This document shows, piece by piece, positions 33,002 to 42,310 of a stretch of 64,000 nucleotides of DNA. Position 1 is the stretch's first letter. Each line of letters opens with the position of its first letter. Origin of the DNA: Candidatus Trichofilum aggregatum (GTDB lineage Bacteria > Chloroflexota > Anaerolineae > Promineifilales > Promineifilaceae). The position numbers were made by a program, and so were the translations under genes. The stretch spans positions 1 to 64,000 of the forward strand of contig JADJUV010000025.1 of assembly GCA_016716885.1 (NCBI GenBank), written 5' to 3'. The notes below the pieces were generated by a model that ran no database searches, was not told the DNA's origin, and worked only from the letters and a program-made list of their open reading frames with translations.

Positions 33002-35713
33002 TTACCCCTTCAATTCCAACCAGTTGTTACCGGTACTGGCCTCAACTTTGAGCGGAACATCTAATTTGAATGCCCCTGACATGACTTCTACCACCAGGGA
33101 TTGAACCGCGTCACTCTCTTCTTGAGGAACTTCCAGTACCAATTCATCATGTACCTGCAATATCATACGGGCACGGAAGCCATCTGACAATCTCTTGTGT
33201 AGCATTATCATCGCAATCTTCACAATGTCAGCGGCTGTGCCTTGAATGGGGTGATTGACGGCTTCTCGTTCGGCTCGCATGAGTGCCTGAACGTTGCGTT
33301 GCCCAGCCTGGGACTTGAATATGTCAAAATAACGTCGCCGTCCTAATAGGGTTTCGACAAACCCATCCTGGCGGGCCTTTTCTTTGGTGCCTTCCAGGTA
33401 ACGTTGGATGCCAGGGAAGCGGGCGAAATATTCTTTGATGTAATTTTCGGCTTCGGCCAGAGTAAATTCGGAATCGCGGGAGAGGCGGTAAGCCCCCATG
33501 CCATAGATGAGGCCGAAGTTGACGGATTTGGCGAAACGCCGTTGTTGAAAGGTTACTTGTTCTACGGGCAGGCGAAACACCGCGGCCGCGGTGGCCCGGT
33601 GAATGTCTTGATCTTCCCAGAAGGCCTGAAGCAACGCCTCATCCTGGGTGATATGGGCCAAAATGCGTAACTCAATCTGGGAATAGTCAGCGGCAATAAA
33701 GACCCAACCCGGCTCTGGCACAAAAGCCCGCCGAATTTTCTGACCCAACTCGGTGCGGATGGGGATATTTTGCAGGTTGGGGGAGTTGCTGGCAATGCGC
33801 CCGGTTACGGAGCCAGTCTGGTTGTAGCTGGTATGGACACGCCCGGTGGTACTGTTGACCATTGTGGGGAGGGCATCCACGTAGGTGCTTTTCAGTTTGC
33901 CCAACTCCCGGTATTCCATCAGGCAGGCGATGATGCCGGTATCGTCACCCGGTTCCAGGCTTTCTAGTACGTTGACAGCCGTGGAAAAATAGCCCGTCTT
34001 GTTCTTTTTCAACCCTTCACGGGGCAGGTTGAGCTTTTTGAAGAGAATGTCGCTCAATTGCTGGGGTGAATTAATGTTGAACGGTTCACCCGCCAGGCGA
34101 TGGATATCGGCTTCTAGTTCGGCGAGCCGTTTGTCTAGCTCTTTGGCCATCTGGGTCAGGAAGGTTACGTCGAGGCGCACGCCAGCCTGTTCCATGTCTG
34201 AGAGGATGGGCATGAGAGGCATTTCGATGTCGAGTATTTTGTCTAACTTGAGGCTAATAATCTCCTGGCGCAGAGGTTCTAACAGGCGCAAGGTCATGAC
34301 GGCATCACTGGAACCGTACGCGGCCGCGTCCTCAATCGGCACTTCGGCAAAATTGCGCTGCGCCTTGCCAGTCCCAATCAGCTTCTCGATGGGGGTCATT
34401 TCGACCCCCAACCGATGTCGGGCCAAATCTTTCAGCCCCTTGTGCTTGGTATCGGGGTCAATCAGCCATTCACCGATCATGGTGTCAAAGGTGATGGGTG
34501 TGGCCCGTACTCCCGCTCTATCCAGAATGGTGTAATCATATTTAGCATTGTGAGCAATTTTGGCGATGTTGGGGTTGGTCATGGCCGGACGGATGGCGTC
34601 CAGTACGGTTTGTAAGGCCAGTTGCCCCTCGGCCAACTTACGGTCGCCAGCGAAGAGGTTCATCTGGCCGCTGGTGGTTTGCGGTTCATTTTGCAGATGC
34701 CCCACGGGGACGTAATAACCCACAGTTGGTTCAACGGCCAGACAGATACCCACAATTTCGGCGTTCATCTTTTCCAGGCTGGTGGTTTCCAGGTCGAAGC
34801 TGATAAGTTTGGCCCGGTTGAGATCGTTGACCAGGGCCTGGAGTTGGGCCGGTGTCTGTACGGTGATGGTTTGGTAGGCGGCACTGAGGGCTTCTTCTTC
34901 CGGGGTGGGGGTGGTCGCGGCCGCGTCTGTCATCTCGGCCAGCAACCGACTCAAGGTGCGGAACTCTAGCTCGCGGAACAGGTCCAACACCGGGGCAGGG
35001 TCAAAATCATGGGTCAGGCAAGCCTCTAGTTCAAGCGTAATGGGGGCATCGCGCACAATCAAGGCCAATTTATAACTCAAATAGGCCATCTCCCGATTCG
35101 CTTCCAGCTTTTCGCGCTCCCCTTTTTTCAATTCTAGGGCTTTGAAATCTACGATCTGGAGGGGTTGAAACTGGTATTTTTCTACGACTGCGGCCGCGTC
35201 AAATTTTTGTGGCTCCCGTTGGAACTTGCCCGCAGGTGGTAACTCAACCAGCGTGTTCTCATCTACCAGTTGGAGCAGGTCACGATCCCCGGTGATGATA
35301 TGGGTCGGTACCGCCAAATCTTTCGCCTGCCGGGCCACCGTCCCCAATAAATCATCCGCTTCAAACCCTTCCATCTCCCAAATCGGGATATTCATCGTCC
35401 GCACTACCTGTTTGATGCGTTCAATTTGCAGACTCAGTTCATCCGGCATTTTAGCCCGCGTACCCTTATATTCTTCGTATAGGGCATCACGGAATGTTCC
35501 ACCCAGGTCAAAAGTAACCGCCAGATAGCGCGGCGGCTGGGGCGACAGAATTTGCTCTAACAAAGTACGCGTAAAACCAAACGTCGCGTTGGTGGGTTCG
35601 CCCTCTTTGGTCGTAAATTGTTCAACCGGTAAGGCGTAGAACATGCGATAGGCCAGGGCATGGCCGTCAATGAGGAGTAGCTTGTGAATGGATTGGGGTA
35701 TAAGTTTAGTCAT
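33002..35713 (-). CDS. polA: DNA polymerase I (5' nuclease domain internally deleted)
   Basis: The 903-residue protein has three domains. The N-terminal 5' nuclease has LLIDGHALAYRMFYAL, GFEADDLLG and ITGDRDLLQLV. The 3'-5' exonuclease looks active (FDLETTS, NAKYDY, YGSSDAV), as does the polymerase (DYSQIELRILA, RRFAKSVNFGLIYGM, VHDELVLE). After IVDFKAL (residue 193, near 35134) it jumps to ELKKGEREKLEANRE. About 45 residues that usually hold GDSSDN and the helix-three-turn-helix are absent, in frame. The 5' nuclease may therefore be inactive, or the assembly has lost DNA here. Confidence 0.95.
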   Translation of the reverse strand: MTKLIPQSIHKLLLIDGHALAYRMFYALPVEQFTTKEGEPTNATFGFTRTLLEQILSPQPPRYLAVTFDLGGTFRDALYEEYKGTRAKMPDELSLQIERIKQVVRTMNIPIWEMEGFEADDLLGTVARQAKDLAVPTHIITGDRDLLQLVDENTLVELPPAGKFQREPQKFDAAAVVEKYQFQPLQIVDFKALELKKGEREKLEANREMAYLSYKLALIVRDAPITLELEACLTHDFDPAPVLDLFRELEFRTLSRLLAEMTDAAATTPTPEEEALSAAYQTITVQTPAQLQALVNDLNRAKLISFDLETTSLEKMNAEIVGICLAVEPTVGYYVPVGHLQNEPQTTSGQMNLFAGDRKLAEGQLALQTVLDAIRPAMTNPNIAKIAHNAKYDYTILDRAGVRATPITFDTMIGEWLIDPDTKHKGLKDLARHRLGVEMTPIEKLIGTGKAQRNFAEVPIEDAAAYGSSDAVMTLRLLEPLRQEIISLKLDKILDIEMPLMPILSDMEQAGVRLDVTFLTQMAKELDKRLAELEADIHRLAGEPFNINSPQQLSDILFKKLNLPREGLKKNKTGYFSTAVNVLESLEPGDDTGIIACLMEYRELGKLKSTYVDALPTMVNSTTGRVHTSYNQTGSVTGRIASNSPNLQNIPIRTELGQKIRRAFVPEPGWVFIAADYSQIELRILAHITQDEALLQAFWEDQDIHRATAAAVFRLPVEQVTFQQRRFAKSVNFGLIYGMGAYRLSRDSEFTLAEAENYIKEYFARFPGIQRYLEGTKEKARQDGFVETLLGRRRYFDIFKSQAGQRNVQALMRAEREAVNHPIQGTAADIVKIAMIMLHKRLSDGFRARMILQVHDELVLEVPQEESDAVQSLVVEVMSGAFKLDVPLKVEASTGNNWLELKG

Positions 35714-35913
35714 GAGAAGGTATCTTCACTATTGGTCATTGGTTCGGTGAACCGCGGGAATGCGGCCGCCTGAGGCAAGTTACTGGGGTGAATTATACCA
35801 GACTTGCCCGGTTTTCTGTCTGTCTGGGTATAATCGGGTTTGCCTTTGGTGGATTTTGAGGAAAACCCGCACACCTCTGTAACCAGGAAGTGACAGGCTC
35901 CATTTACACTAAC
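35714..35913. other. polA upstream spacer
   Basis: Holds one GCGGCCGC copy (35762-35769) and no gene. A TATAAT-like TATAATCG lies at 35829-35836, in the orientation of the downstream synthetase gene, but without a clear -35 box. With the adjacent palindrome, the whole divergent gap is about 410 bases. Confidence 0.4.
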
Positions 35914-36007
35914 TCACTCGACTTTGGCGAATTTTACGTCTATCTCTGGAAATCTCTCACTCTCTTAATCTCCATAGGTCAACACAAAAAACGCCAAGCT
36001 CCACTAA
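35914..36007. repeat. About 100-bp imperfect palindrome, copy D
   Basis: Fourth family member. CACTCGACTTTGGCG and CGCCAAGCTCCACTAA are the outer arms. The inner arm CTCTGGA is degenerate against CCATAGGTCAAC. It lies in the polA/synthetase divergent gap. Confidence 0.8.
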
Positions 36008-36123
36008 CTCGATCTTTCACCATCATCATGCCCCGTGCATGACATTTACCCTTGAGCCACCAAAAAAATTCGGGCAAGGCGTGATTTCTTTCGGTGGACT
36101 CATTATTTGGAGAACCATTTATT

Positions 36124-38871
36124 ATGACGCAAACAGTCTCATCCAGAGCACATGACATTCTAGGCGTTCAACGCAAACCTTTGGATGCCATTTTCGCTCC
36201 CCGGAGCGTAGCCGTGATTGGCGCAACCGCTAAAGCTGACAGCGTGGGGCGCACGATTCTGTGGAATCTGATCAGCAATCCGTTTGGGGGCACGGTTTAC
36301 CCGGTCAACCCCAAATACAATAGTGTCTTGGGCATCCGCGCCTATCCCAATGTGGCTGCCATTCCGGAGCCGGTAGACCTGGCCGTTATCGTTACCCCAT
36401 CCACCAGTGTGCCGGCGCTCATGCAGGAGTGCGCTGATGCCGGAGTACGCGGCGCTATCATTATTTCCGCCGGGTTCAAAGAAACAGGGCCAGAAGGGGT
36501 GGAGTTAGAGCGACAGGTATTGGAAATTGCCCGTAAAGCGCAGATGCGCGTTATTGGCCCTAACTGCCTGGGGGTGATGAGTCCGGTGAGTGGCTTAAAC
36601 GCCACCTTTGCTGGGGGCATGGCCCGCCGTGGTAATGTCGGTTTTATCAGCCAGAGCGGCGCTTTGCTGACGGCTATTCTGGACTGGAGCTGGCGGCAAA
36701 ATGTGGGTTTTAGTGCCTTTGTGTCGGTAGGTTCGATGTTGGATGTGGGTTGGGGGGATTTGATCAATTACCTGGGCAATGATCCCAATACGCAGAGTAT
36801 TGTCATTTACATGGAAACGATTGGTGATGCGCGGGCCTTTATTTCGGCGGCGCGGGAAGTGGTGTTTACCAAGCCAATTATTATCATTAAACCAGGACGG
36901 ACGGCGGATGCGGCCAAAGCGGCCGCGTCGCATACTGGCTCATTGACGGGTAGTGACGAGGTGTTAGAGGCGGCTTTCCGCCGTTGTGGCGTTTTACGGG
37001 TGAACGAGATTTCGGACCTGTTTGATCTGGCGGAAGTGTTGGCGAAACAGCCGCGGCCGCGAGGCCCACGCCTTACCCTCATTACCAACGCCGGTGGACC
37101 AGCCGTGCTCGCCACCGACAGCCTCATCCTTAATGGGGGTGAACTGGCCCAACTCTCCCCGGAAACGGTTGAAGCCCTGAATCAAATTTTGCCTGCCCAC
37201 TGGAGTCATAACAACCCGGTCGATATTTTGGGGGATGCCGGAGCCAAACGGTACGCCGATACCCTGGACATCATCGCCAATGACCCCAATAGTGACGGGG
37301 CCTTGATTATTTTGACGCCCCAAGATATGACCGATGCCACTCAGACAGCCCAGGAGATCAAAACCCGCTTTGGTCGCCCGGCGACATCCGGGGTGGGTAA
37401 GCCGGTGTTGGCGAGTTGGATGGGTGGTCAGTCGGTGATAGCCGGGGAGACGATTCTCAATGAAGCCAATATTCCTACATACCCTTACCCGGACACAGCT
37501 ACCCGTATTTTTGCCTATATGTGGATGTATAGCCGCCGGATGAAGTTCCTTTATGAGACGCCAGAGTTTATCGCGGAGGTGGAAGGGCAGGATCCGCCCC
37601 GGGTGGTGGCTGAAAGGATTATTGAACAAGTGAGGAAACGCGGCCGCACGCTCCTCACGGAATATGAATCCAAACAGATTTTTAACGCCTATGGTATCCC
37701 CACTGTGGCTACCCATCTGGCGGCTGATGAAAATACCGCTATCCATATCGCCAACGAATTGGGTTATCCGGTGGTGCTCAAAATAAACTCTGAAACCATC
37801 ACCCATAAAGTAGATGTGGGCGGGGTAAAGCTCAACCTGGCGGATGAAAAAGCCGTGCGTCAAGCCTTCCGAGCCATTAAAAAAAGTGTGACCGAAAAGG
37901 TAGGGCGCAAAGATTTTCAGGGTGTGACTGTTCAGCCGATGGCTAAATTGGATGGTTATGAAATCATCATCGGCAGTAGCCTTGATCCCCAGTTTGGCCC
38001 GGTGCTTTTGTTTGGGTCGGGGGGGTCGTTGGTAGAGGTGTACAAGGATAGTGCCCTGGGTTTACCGCCGATGAATAGCACGTTGGCCCGGCGTATGATG
38101 GAGCGGACGAAGATTTACAAGGCGTTGCAGGGGGTTCGCGGCCGCGCTTCCGTCAACATGGCCGAGTTAGAAGCGATTATCGTCCGGTTCAGCCAGTTGG
38201 TGGTGGAGCAACCCTGGATACAGGAGATAGACATTAACCCTCTGCTGGCTTCAGAAGAGCGGTTATTGGCTCTGGATGGTCGCATTCTGCTGCATCCCCT
38301 GGAAACCCGCCTGGAAGACATCCCCGGCCCGGCAGTGCGCCCTTATCCCAGCCAATATGTGAGCCAATGGACCACCAAACTGGGCGAACCGGTCACCATT
38401 CGTCCCATCCGCCCCGATGATGAGCCACTCATCGCCAAATTCCACCAAACGCTTTCCGATGAGAGCGTATACATGCGTTATTTCCGTAGTCTCAAACTAG
38501 ATACGCGTGTGGCTCATGAGCGGTTGACCCGTATTTGTTTCATTGACTATGACCGAGAAATGGCTCTGGTCGCCGAACGCCAAAACCCCGAAAATGGCGA
38601 ACGGGAAATCATGGCGATTGGTCGGTTGAGTAAGCAACTATATGGCAATGAAGCTGAGTTTGCCCTATTGGTAAACGATCAATACCAGGGGCATGGGTTG
38701 GGTAAAGAATTACTGCAACGGCTGATTCAGGTAGGTAAGGATGAAAAGATGGAGCGAATTGTGGGGTTTGTTTTGCCGGAGAATACGGCTATGAAAGCCA
38801 TCTCCCAGAAACTAGGTTTCCAGATGCATATCAGCCAGGGAGTCGTGGAAGCGGTGTTGCCTTTGTCGTAA
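36124..38871 (+). CDS. ADP-forming acyl-CoA synthetase fused to GNAT acetyltransferase (Pat-like)
   Basis: ATG 36124 (MTQTVSSRAH) is preferred; an upstream frame to 36094 adds 10 residues without a better ribosome-binding site. The 915-residue protein has a CoA-binding domain (about 20-125), succinyl-CoA-ligase-like domains (IGPNCLGVMSP near 145, ASHTGSLTG near 270) and an ATP-grasp domain (from about 515, LTEYESKQIFNAYGIPT). The C-terminal GNAT (about 750-915) has NDQYQGHGLGKELL. This is the domain order of Pat/PatZ protein lysine acetyltransferases. H270, the phospho-His of active ADP-forming synthetases, is kept, so it could also make ATP from acyl-CoA. Confidence 0.92.
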   Translation: MTQTVSSRAHDILGVQRKPLDAIFAPRSVAVIGATAKADSVGRTILWNLISNPFGGTVYPVNPKYNSVLGIRAYPNVAAIPEPVDLAVIVTPSTSVPALMQECADAGVRGAIIISAGFKETGPEGVELERQVLEIARKAQMRVIGPNCLGVMSPVSGLNATFAGGMARRGNVGFISQSGALLTAILDWSWRQNVGFSAFVSVGSMLDVGWGDLINYLGNDPNTQSIVIYMETIGDARAFISAAREVVFTKPIIIIKPGRTADAAKAAASHTGSLTGSDEVLEAAFRRCGVLRVNEISDLFDLAEVLAKQPRPRGPRLTLITNAGGPAVLATDSLILNGGELAQLSPETVEALNQILPAHWSHNNPVDILGDAGAKRYADTLDIIANDPNSDGALIILTPQDMTDATQTAQEIKTRFGRPATSGVGKPVLASWMGGQSVIAGETILNEANIPTYPYPDTATRIFAYMWMYSRRMKFLYETPEFIAEVEGQDPPRVVAERIIEQVRKRGRTLLTEYESKQIFNAYGIPTVATHLAADENTAIHIANELGYPVVLKINSETITHKVDVGGVKLNLADEKAVRQAFRAIKKSVTEKVGRKDFQGVTVQPMAKLDGYEIIIGSSLDPQFGPVLLFGSGGSLVEVYKDSALGLPPMNSTLARRMMERTKIYKALQGVRGRASVNMAELEAIIVRFSQLVVEQPWIQEIDINPLLASEERLLALDGRILLHPLETRLEDIPGPAVRPYPSQYVSQWTTKLGEPVTIRPIRPDDEPLIAKFHQTLSDESVYMRYFRSLKLDTRVAHERLTRICFIDYDREMALVAERQNPENGEREIMAIGRLSKQLYGNEAEFALLVNDQYQGHGLGKELLQRLIQVGKDEKMERIVGFVLPENTAMKAISQKLGFQMHISQGVVEAVLPLS

Positions 38872-38903
38872 GGTAAAAGGATAAGGGTCGCGGCCGCGAA
38901 ATC

Positions 38904-38961
38904 AAAATTAGCTGTTGGGGAACTCAGCGGGTTGCCCCAGAATTCCCCAACAGCCAATTTT
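38904..38961 (+). terminator. Terminator-like hairpin after the synthetase gene
   Basis: GCTGTTGGGGAA (38911-38922) and TTCCCCAACAGC (38943-38954) form a 12-bp perfect stem flanked by AAAATT and AATTTT. It is 30-odd bases after the stop, with a GCGGCCGC copy (38890) between. Confidence 0.8.
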
Positions 38962-39015
38962 GGTTCATTCGTATCATTCGTGGAAAAACCATTTTGTTTC
39001 TGATATGCCCAGGTT

Positions 39016-39231
39016 TTGGTACTTTATGTTACAATAATGATGCCTCGGTTGGTTGGTCTCTATGCTCGGCATCAACTTGATGAATTGTCTGCCCTGAGCA
39101 AACATCTACGCAACACCTACTTCCCACCTCGTTGCGTATCCCGCCTTGACGCTTTCATAAAGAGAAATATTGGGAACGTGTGCAATTTGCTCAGTTTAGA
39201 TATGACAAATATCACTCCCCAGTCCCAATAA
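39016..39231 (+). CDS. Possible small hypothetical protein
   Basis: A 71-codon frame reads MVLYVTIMMPRLVGLYARHQ and continues without recognisable motifs. No clear ribosome-binding site is present. It lies in a 490-base gap between the synthetase terminator and the cytochrome promoter. It may be a chance ORF; the gap otherwise shows only AT-rich sequence. Confidence 0.2.
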   Translation: MVLYVTIMMPRLVGLYARHQLDELSALSKHLRNTYFPPRCVSRLDAFIKRNIGNVCNLLSLDMTNITPQSQ

Positions 39232-39280
39232 CAAAGGTAACATCATTCACGCATTCACATAGGCTAATGGGTGAATTTTC

Positions 39281-39308
39281 ATGACAGACTCAGTATCGCG
39301 AGTATAAT
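39281..39308 (+). promoter_or_regulatory. Predicted sigma70-type promoter of the cytochrome operon
   Basis: ATGACA (39281-39286) and a perfect TATAAT (39303-39308) are separated by 16 bases, about 55 bases before the first cytochrome ATG at 39364. GGAGGAATG (39348-39356) provides the ribosome-binding site. Confidence 0.55.
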
Positions 39309-39363
39309 GGGCTGAACCGTAATTGTCAGTTCCAGTGTCATAACTGAATGGAGGAATGTCGTT

Positions 39364-40641
39364 ATGCGGCGAACCATCTTGATACTTTTGGCTTTTATCG
39401 CGGCCGCATCTTTTCTCACGGCCTGTATTGAACAACCAGGTCCCATGGGGCCTGCTGGCCCACTAGGGGACCAAGGCCCCCCTGGTCCCGAAGGCAGTGT
39501 GGGTCAAACCGGTGCACCCGGCACACCCGGTCGTGATGGGGCCAGCTATGTTCCGCCCGCCTTTGTTGGTAGTGAAACCTGTGCTGAATGCCATGAGAGT
39601 ATTTACACCGTCTTCCAACAAAGTGGTCACCCCTGGAAACTAACCCCCGTTGTCAATGGCGAACCGCCTGACTATCCCTTCAGTAGCATCCCCAGACCAC
39701 CCGAAGGTTATACCTGGGACGACATCAGCTATGTAATTGGGGGATACAACTGGAAAGCTCGTTTCCTTGATCAGCAAGGTTATATCATCACCGGAACGGA
39801 TGAAAATGCGACGACGCAATACAATCTGCCCAACGATGAATTGGGAACCAATGGTGGCTGGGTTGGGTATCATGCGGGCGAGGCCAACTTGTCCTATGAT
39901 TGCGGAGCCTGTCACACCACTGGTTATAGCCCTGAAGGTCATCAGGATGGGTTGCCCGGCATTGAAGGAACCTGGGCCTTCCCCGGTGTTCAATGTGAAG
40001 AATGTCATGGGCCGGGCAGTCTACATGCTAACCACCCGATGGCTTATGGGATGGAAATAGAGCGGGACGCGGCCGCGTGCGGCGAGTGTCATGTCCGTGG
40101 TGACTTTACCGAAGTTAATGCTGGTGATGGGTTCATTCAGCATCATGAACAATACGAAGAGTTATTCCAGAGTAAACACGCCGTTATAGATTGTGTTTTA
40201 TGCCACGACCCCCATTCCGGTGTTGTCCAACTACAAGAAGCGGGCGAACAAACCACCCGTACCCTCTGTGAAAACTGCCATTTCAAACAGGCAGAAAACC
40301 AGAACAACGAAGTTCACAAAAGCCTGACCATCGAATGTGTTCAGTGCCATATGCCTCGACTCGTTCGTAGTGCGGAAGGCGACGCGGCCGCATTCACAGG
40401 GGACATTCGCACCCACATGGTCGCCATTGACCCCACCCAGATCAGCCAGTTCAGCGAAGACGGTACGGTGGCCCTGTCCCAGATTTCTCTGGATTATGCC
40501 TGTCGTACCTGCCATCGTCCTGATGGTCTTGGTCTCCCTAAAACAGATGAAGAGTTACTCCAGGTAGCTATTAATTATCACATCCCCGTACCTGCACCGG
40601 TTGAAGCACCTGCTGAGGCCACCGCGACAACAACACCGTAA
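39364..40641 (+). CDS. Octaheme cytochrome c lipoprotein with collagen-like stalk
   Basis: The 425-residue protein has a signal peptide with lipobox FLTAC (Cys21). Twelve uninterrupted Gly-X-Y triplets follow from Gly26 to Ser61 (GPMGPAGPLGDQ and onward), a collagen-like stalk. Eight CXXCH motifs follow: CAECH, CGACH, CEECH, CGECH, CVLCH, CENCH, CVQCH and CRTCH. The start of the heme part (VGSETCAECHESIYTVF) resembles cytochrome c554/octaheme reductase-like domains, and CHGPGSLHANH is typical of these. The C-terminal tail is Ala/Pro/Thr-rich. It is first in an apparent operon (gap to the next gene 11 bases). Probable extracytoplasmic electron carrier. Confidence 0.9.
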   Translation: MRRTILILLAFIAAASFLTACIEQPGPMGPAGPLGDQGPPGPEGSVGQTGAPGTPGRDGASYVPPAFVGSETCAECHESIYTVFQQSGHPWKLTPVVNGEPPDYPFSSIPRPPEGYTWDDISYVIGGYNWKARFLDQQGYIITGTDENATTQYNLPNDELGTNGGWVGYHAGEANLSYDCGACHTTGYSPEGHQDGLPGIEGTWAFPGVQCEECHGPGSLHANHPMAYGMEIERDAAACGECHVRGDFTEVNAGDGFIQHHEQYEELFQSKHAVIDCVLCHDPHSGVVQLQEAGEQTTRTLCENCHFKQAENQNNEVHKSLTIECVQCHMPRLVRSAEGDAAAFTGDIRTHMVAIDPTQISQFSEDGTVALSQISLDYACRTCHRPDGLGLPKTDEELLQVAINYHIPVPAPVEAPAEATATTTP

Positions 40642-40652
40642 GGAGAATTAAG

Positions 40653-42302
40653 GTGCTTCGTCAACGTAGCCGTTTTTTCCCTCTGCTTTTAACTACACCA
40701 GCCCTGTTGTTTATAATGGGGTTGGTGTGGTATTGGCTGGCGCCTTCGTCCGCGGCCGCATCTTCAGCCACCCTTCACCCGTCTATGGGGATAACCCAGG
40801 TAATGGCCCAAACCGAGCCAACTCCGCAACCGGCCGATGATAGTGCCTGTCGGCTCTGTCACAGCGACACGACGGCCCAAATCACGTTTCCCTCTGGTGA
40901 GACGCTACCGGTTCAAGTAACCCTGGACGAGTTGGATAGTTCGGCTCACGGTCAGCACAGCGAGGCCAACCTGGCCTGTACCTCTTGCCATGCCCCGGCC
41001 GAATATCAATATCCTCATCAGCCCATTGAAGCACCGGACCTCCTTTCCTACCAGTTAGCCCAATCTCAGGCTACTTGCGAACGATGTCACCAAAACGCGC
41101 ATATTACCAGCCATGAGGAAATTGATGATGTAGCTCCCGTCACCTGCGTCTCCTGCCATTCAGCCCATGATGTCCAGGTTAAAGAGGCCTGGCATGAAGG
41201 GGAAGGGGTAGAAGAGAGTTGTGTGGCCTGTCATGAGAGCAATGAGGTGGGGGTTCGCGGCCGCGCCGAACTCACTCAAGTCATCCAAAACGGCTTATTC
41301 ACCACCACCGCCCCCACCAATACCTACTGTGCTTCCTGCCACAGCCTGGAAAACTTCTCGCTCACCCTTGCCAGCGGCGAACTTCTAGACCTGACCGTTA
41401 CCGAGGACACCTTAGCCCATTCTGTTCATGGCGAAGGCAACGAATGGCAAGCCCTGGCCTGTGTAGATTGCCACGATGGTTATAGTTTCCCTCATGAGCC
41501 AGTCACCGCTGAAAATCTGCGTGCCTATAGCCTGGAAAAATACCCCGCTTGTGCTGAATGTCACCAACCTAAATACGATCAAGCTCAGGACAGCGTCCAT
41601 GCTATCGCTCTAGAAGAAGGTACGTTGGAAGCCGCCGTTTGTACCGATTGCCACGGAGCGCATGACACCCCACCGCCCGCCGAACCCCGTGAACGCATTG
41701 CCCAAACCTGCCGCCAATGTCATAGCACCATCTTTGATGAATATGCCGAAAGCGTTCATGGCGAAGCCCTTCTCAGCGAAGGCAACGAAGATGTGCCCAC
41801 CTGTACCGATTGTCACGGCGTTCATAACATTAACGACCCCACAACGGCCCTTTTCCGTGTGCGTTCCCCTGAGTTGTGTGCCAGTTGTCACGCTGACAAC
41901 GAATTGATGAACAAATACGAAATCTCGACCGAGGTCTTTGATACATACGTGGCCGATTTTCACGGTACAACCGTCACACTGTTTGAGCATCAAGACCCAA
42001 ACGTTGAGACTAACAAAGCGGTTTGTTACGATTGTCATGGTGTTCATGACATTCAAAAACCGGACGATCCTGAATCAGGTATCAAGAACAACCTGCTCGA
42101 AACCTGTCGCCAATGCCATCCTGACGCCACGGAAAACTTCCCTGACTCCTGGACGAGCCACTTCCGGCCATCCCTGGATAACAACCCCCTGGTCTATCTC
42201 GTAAACTCGTTTTACTGGGTCGTGATTCCGGGAACGCTGGGGTTCTTTGGTTTTCTGGTTGTGACAGATATTTACCGGCGTTTCATTCTGCGCCGTCGTT
42301 AA
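40653..42302 (+). CDS. Membrane-anchored 14-heme cytochrome c
   Basis: The start is GTG 40653, after AAGGAG. The 549-residue protein has an N-terminal hydrophobic signal or anchor (residues 9-32) and a C-terminal membrane helix (about 518-538) with a basic tail (YRRFILRRR). Between them lie 14 CXXCH motifs, CRLCH first and CRQCH last, many followed by xxH (CHSAH, CHGAH, CHGVH), as in doubled-CXXCH and NrfA/NapC-like multiheme proteins. It lies between the octaheme lipoprotein and a membrane cytochrome b (9-base gap), so it may pass electrons between the membrane and outer carriers. No catalytic site is evident. Confidence 0.9.
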   Translation: MLRQRSRFFPLLLTTPALLFIMGLVWYWLAPSSAAASSATLHPSMGITQVMAQTEPTPQPADDSACRLCHSDTTAQITFPSGETLPVQVTLDELDSSAHGQHSEANLACTSCHAPAEYQYPHQPIEAPDLLSYQLAQSQATCERCHQNAHITSHEEIDDVAPVTCVSCHSAHDVQVKEAWHEGEGVEESCVACHESNEVGVRGRAELTQVIQNGLFTTTAPTNTYCASCHSLENFSLTLASGELLDLTVTEDTLAHSVHGEGNEWQALACVDCHDGYSFPHEPVTAENLRAYSLEKYPACAECHQPKYDQAQDSVHAIALEEGTLEAAVCTDCHGAHDTPPPAEPRERIAQTCRQCHSTIFDEYAESVHGEALLSEGNEDVPTCTDCHGVHNINDPTTALFRVRSPELCASCHADNELMNKYEISTEVFDTYVADFHGTTVTLFEHQDPNVETNKAVCYDCHGVHDIQKPDDPESGIKNNLLETCRQCHPDATENFPDSWTSHFRPSLDNNPLVYLVNSFYWVVIPGTLGFFGFLVVTDIYRRFILRRR

Positions 42303-42310
42303 GGGGAAAC

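Noticed and set aside
39016..39231. Strong gene call for the 71-residue ORF
   Set aside because: No ribosome-binding site and no motif; kept only at low confidence.
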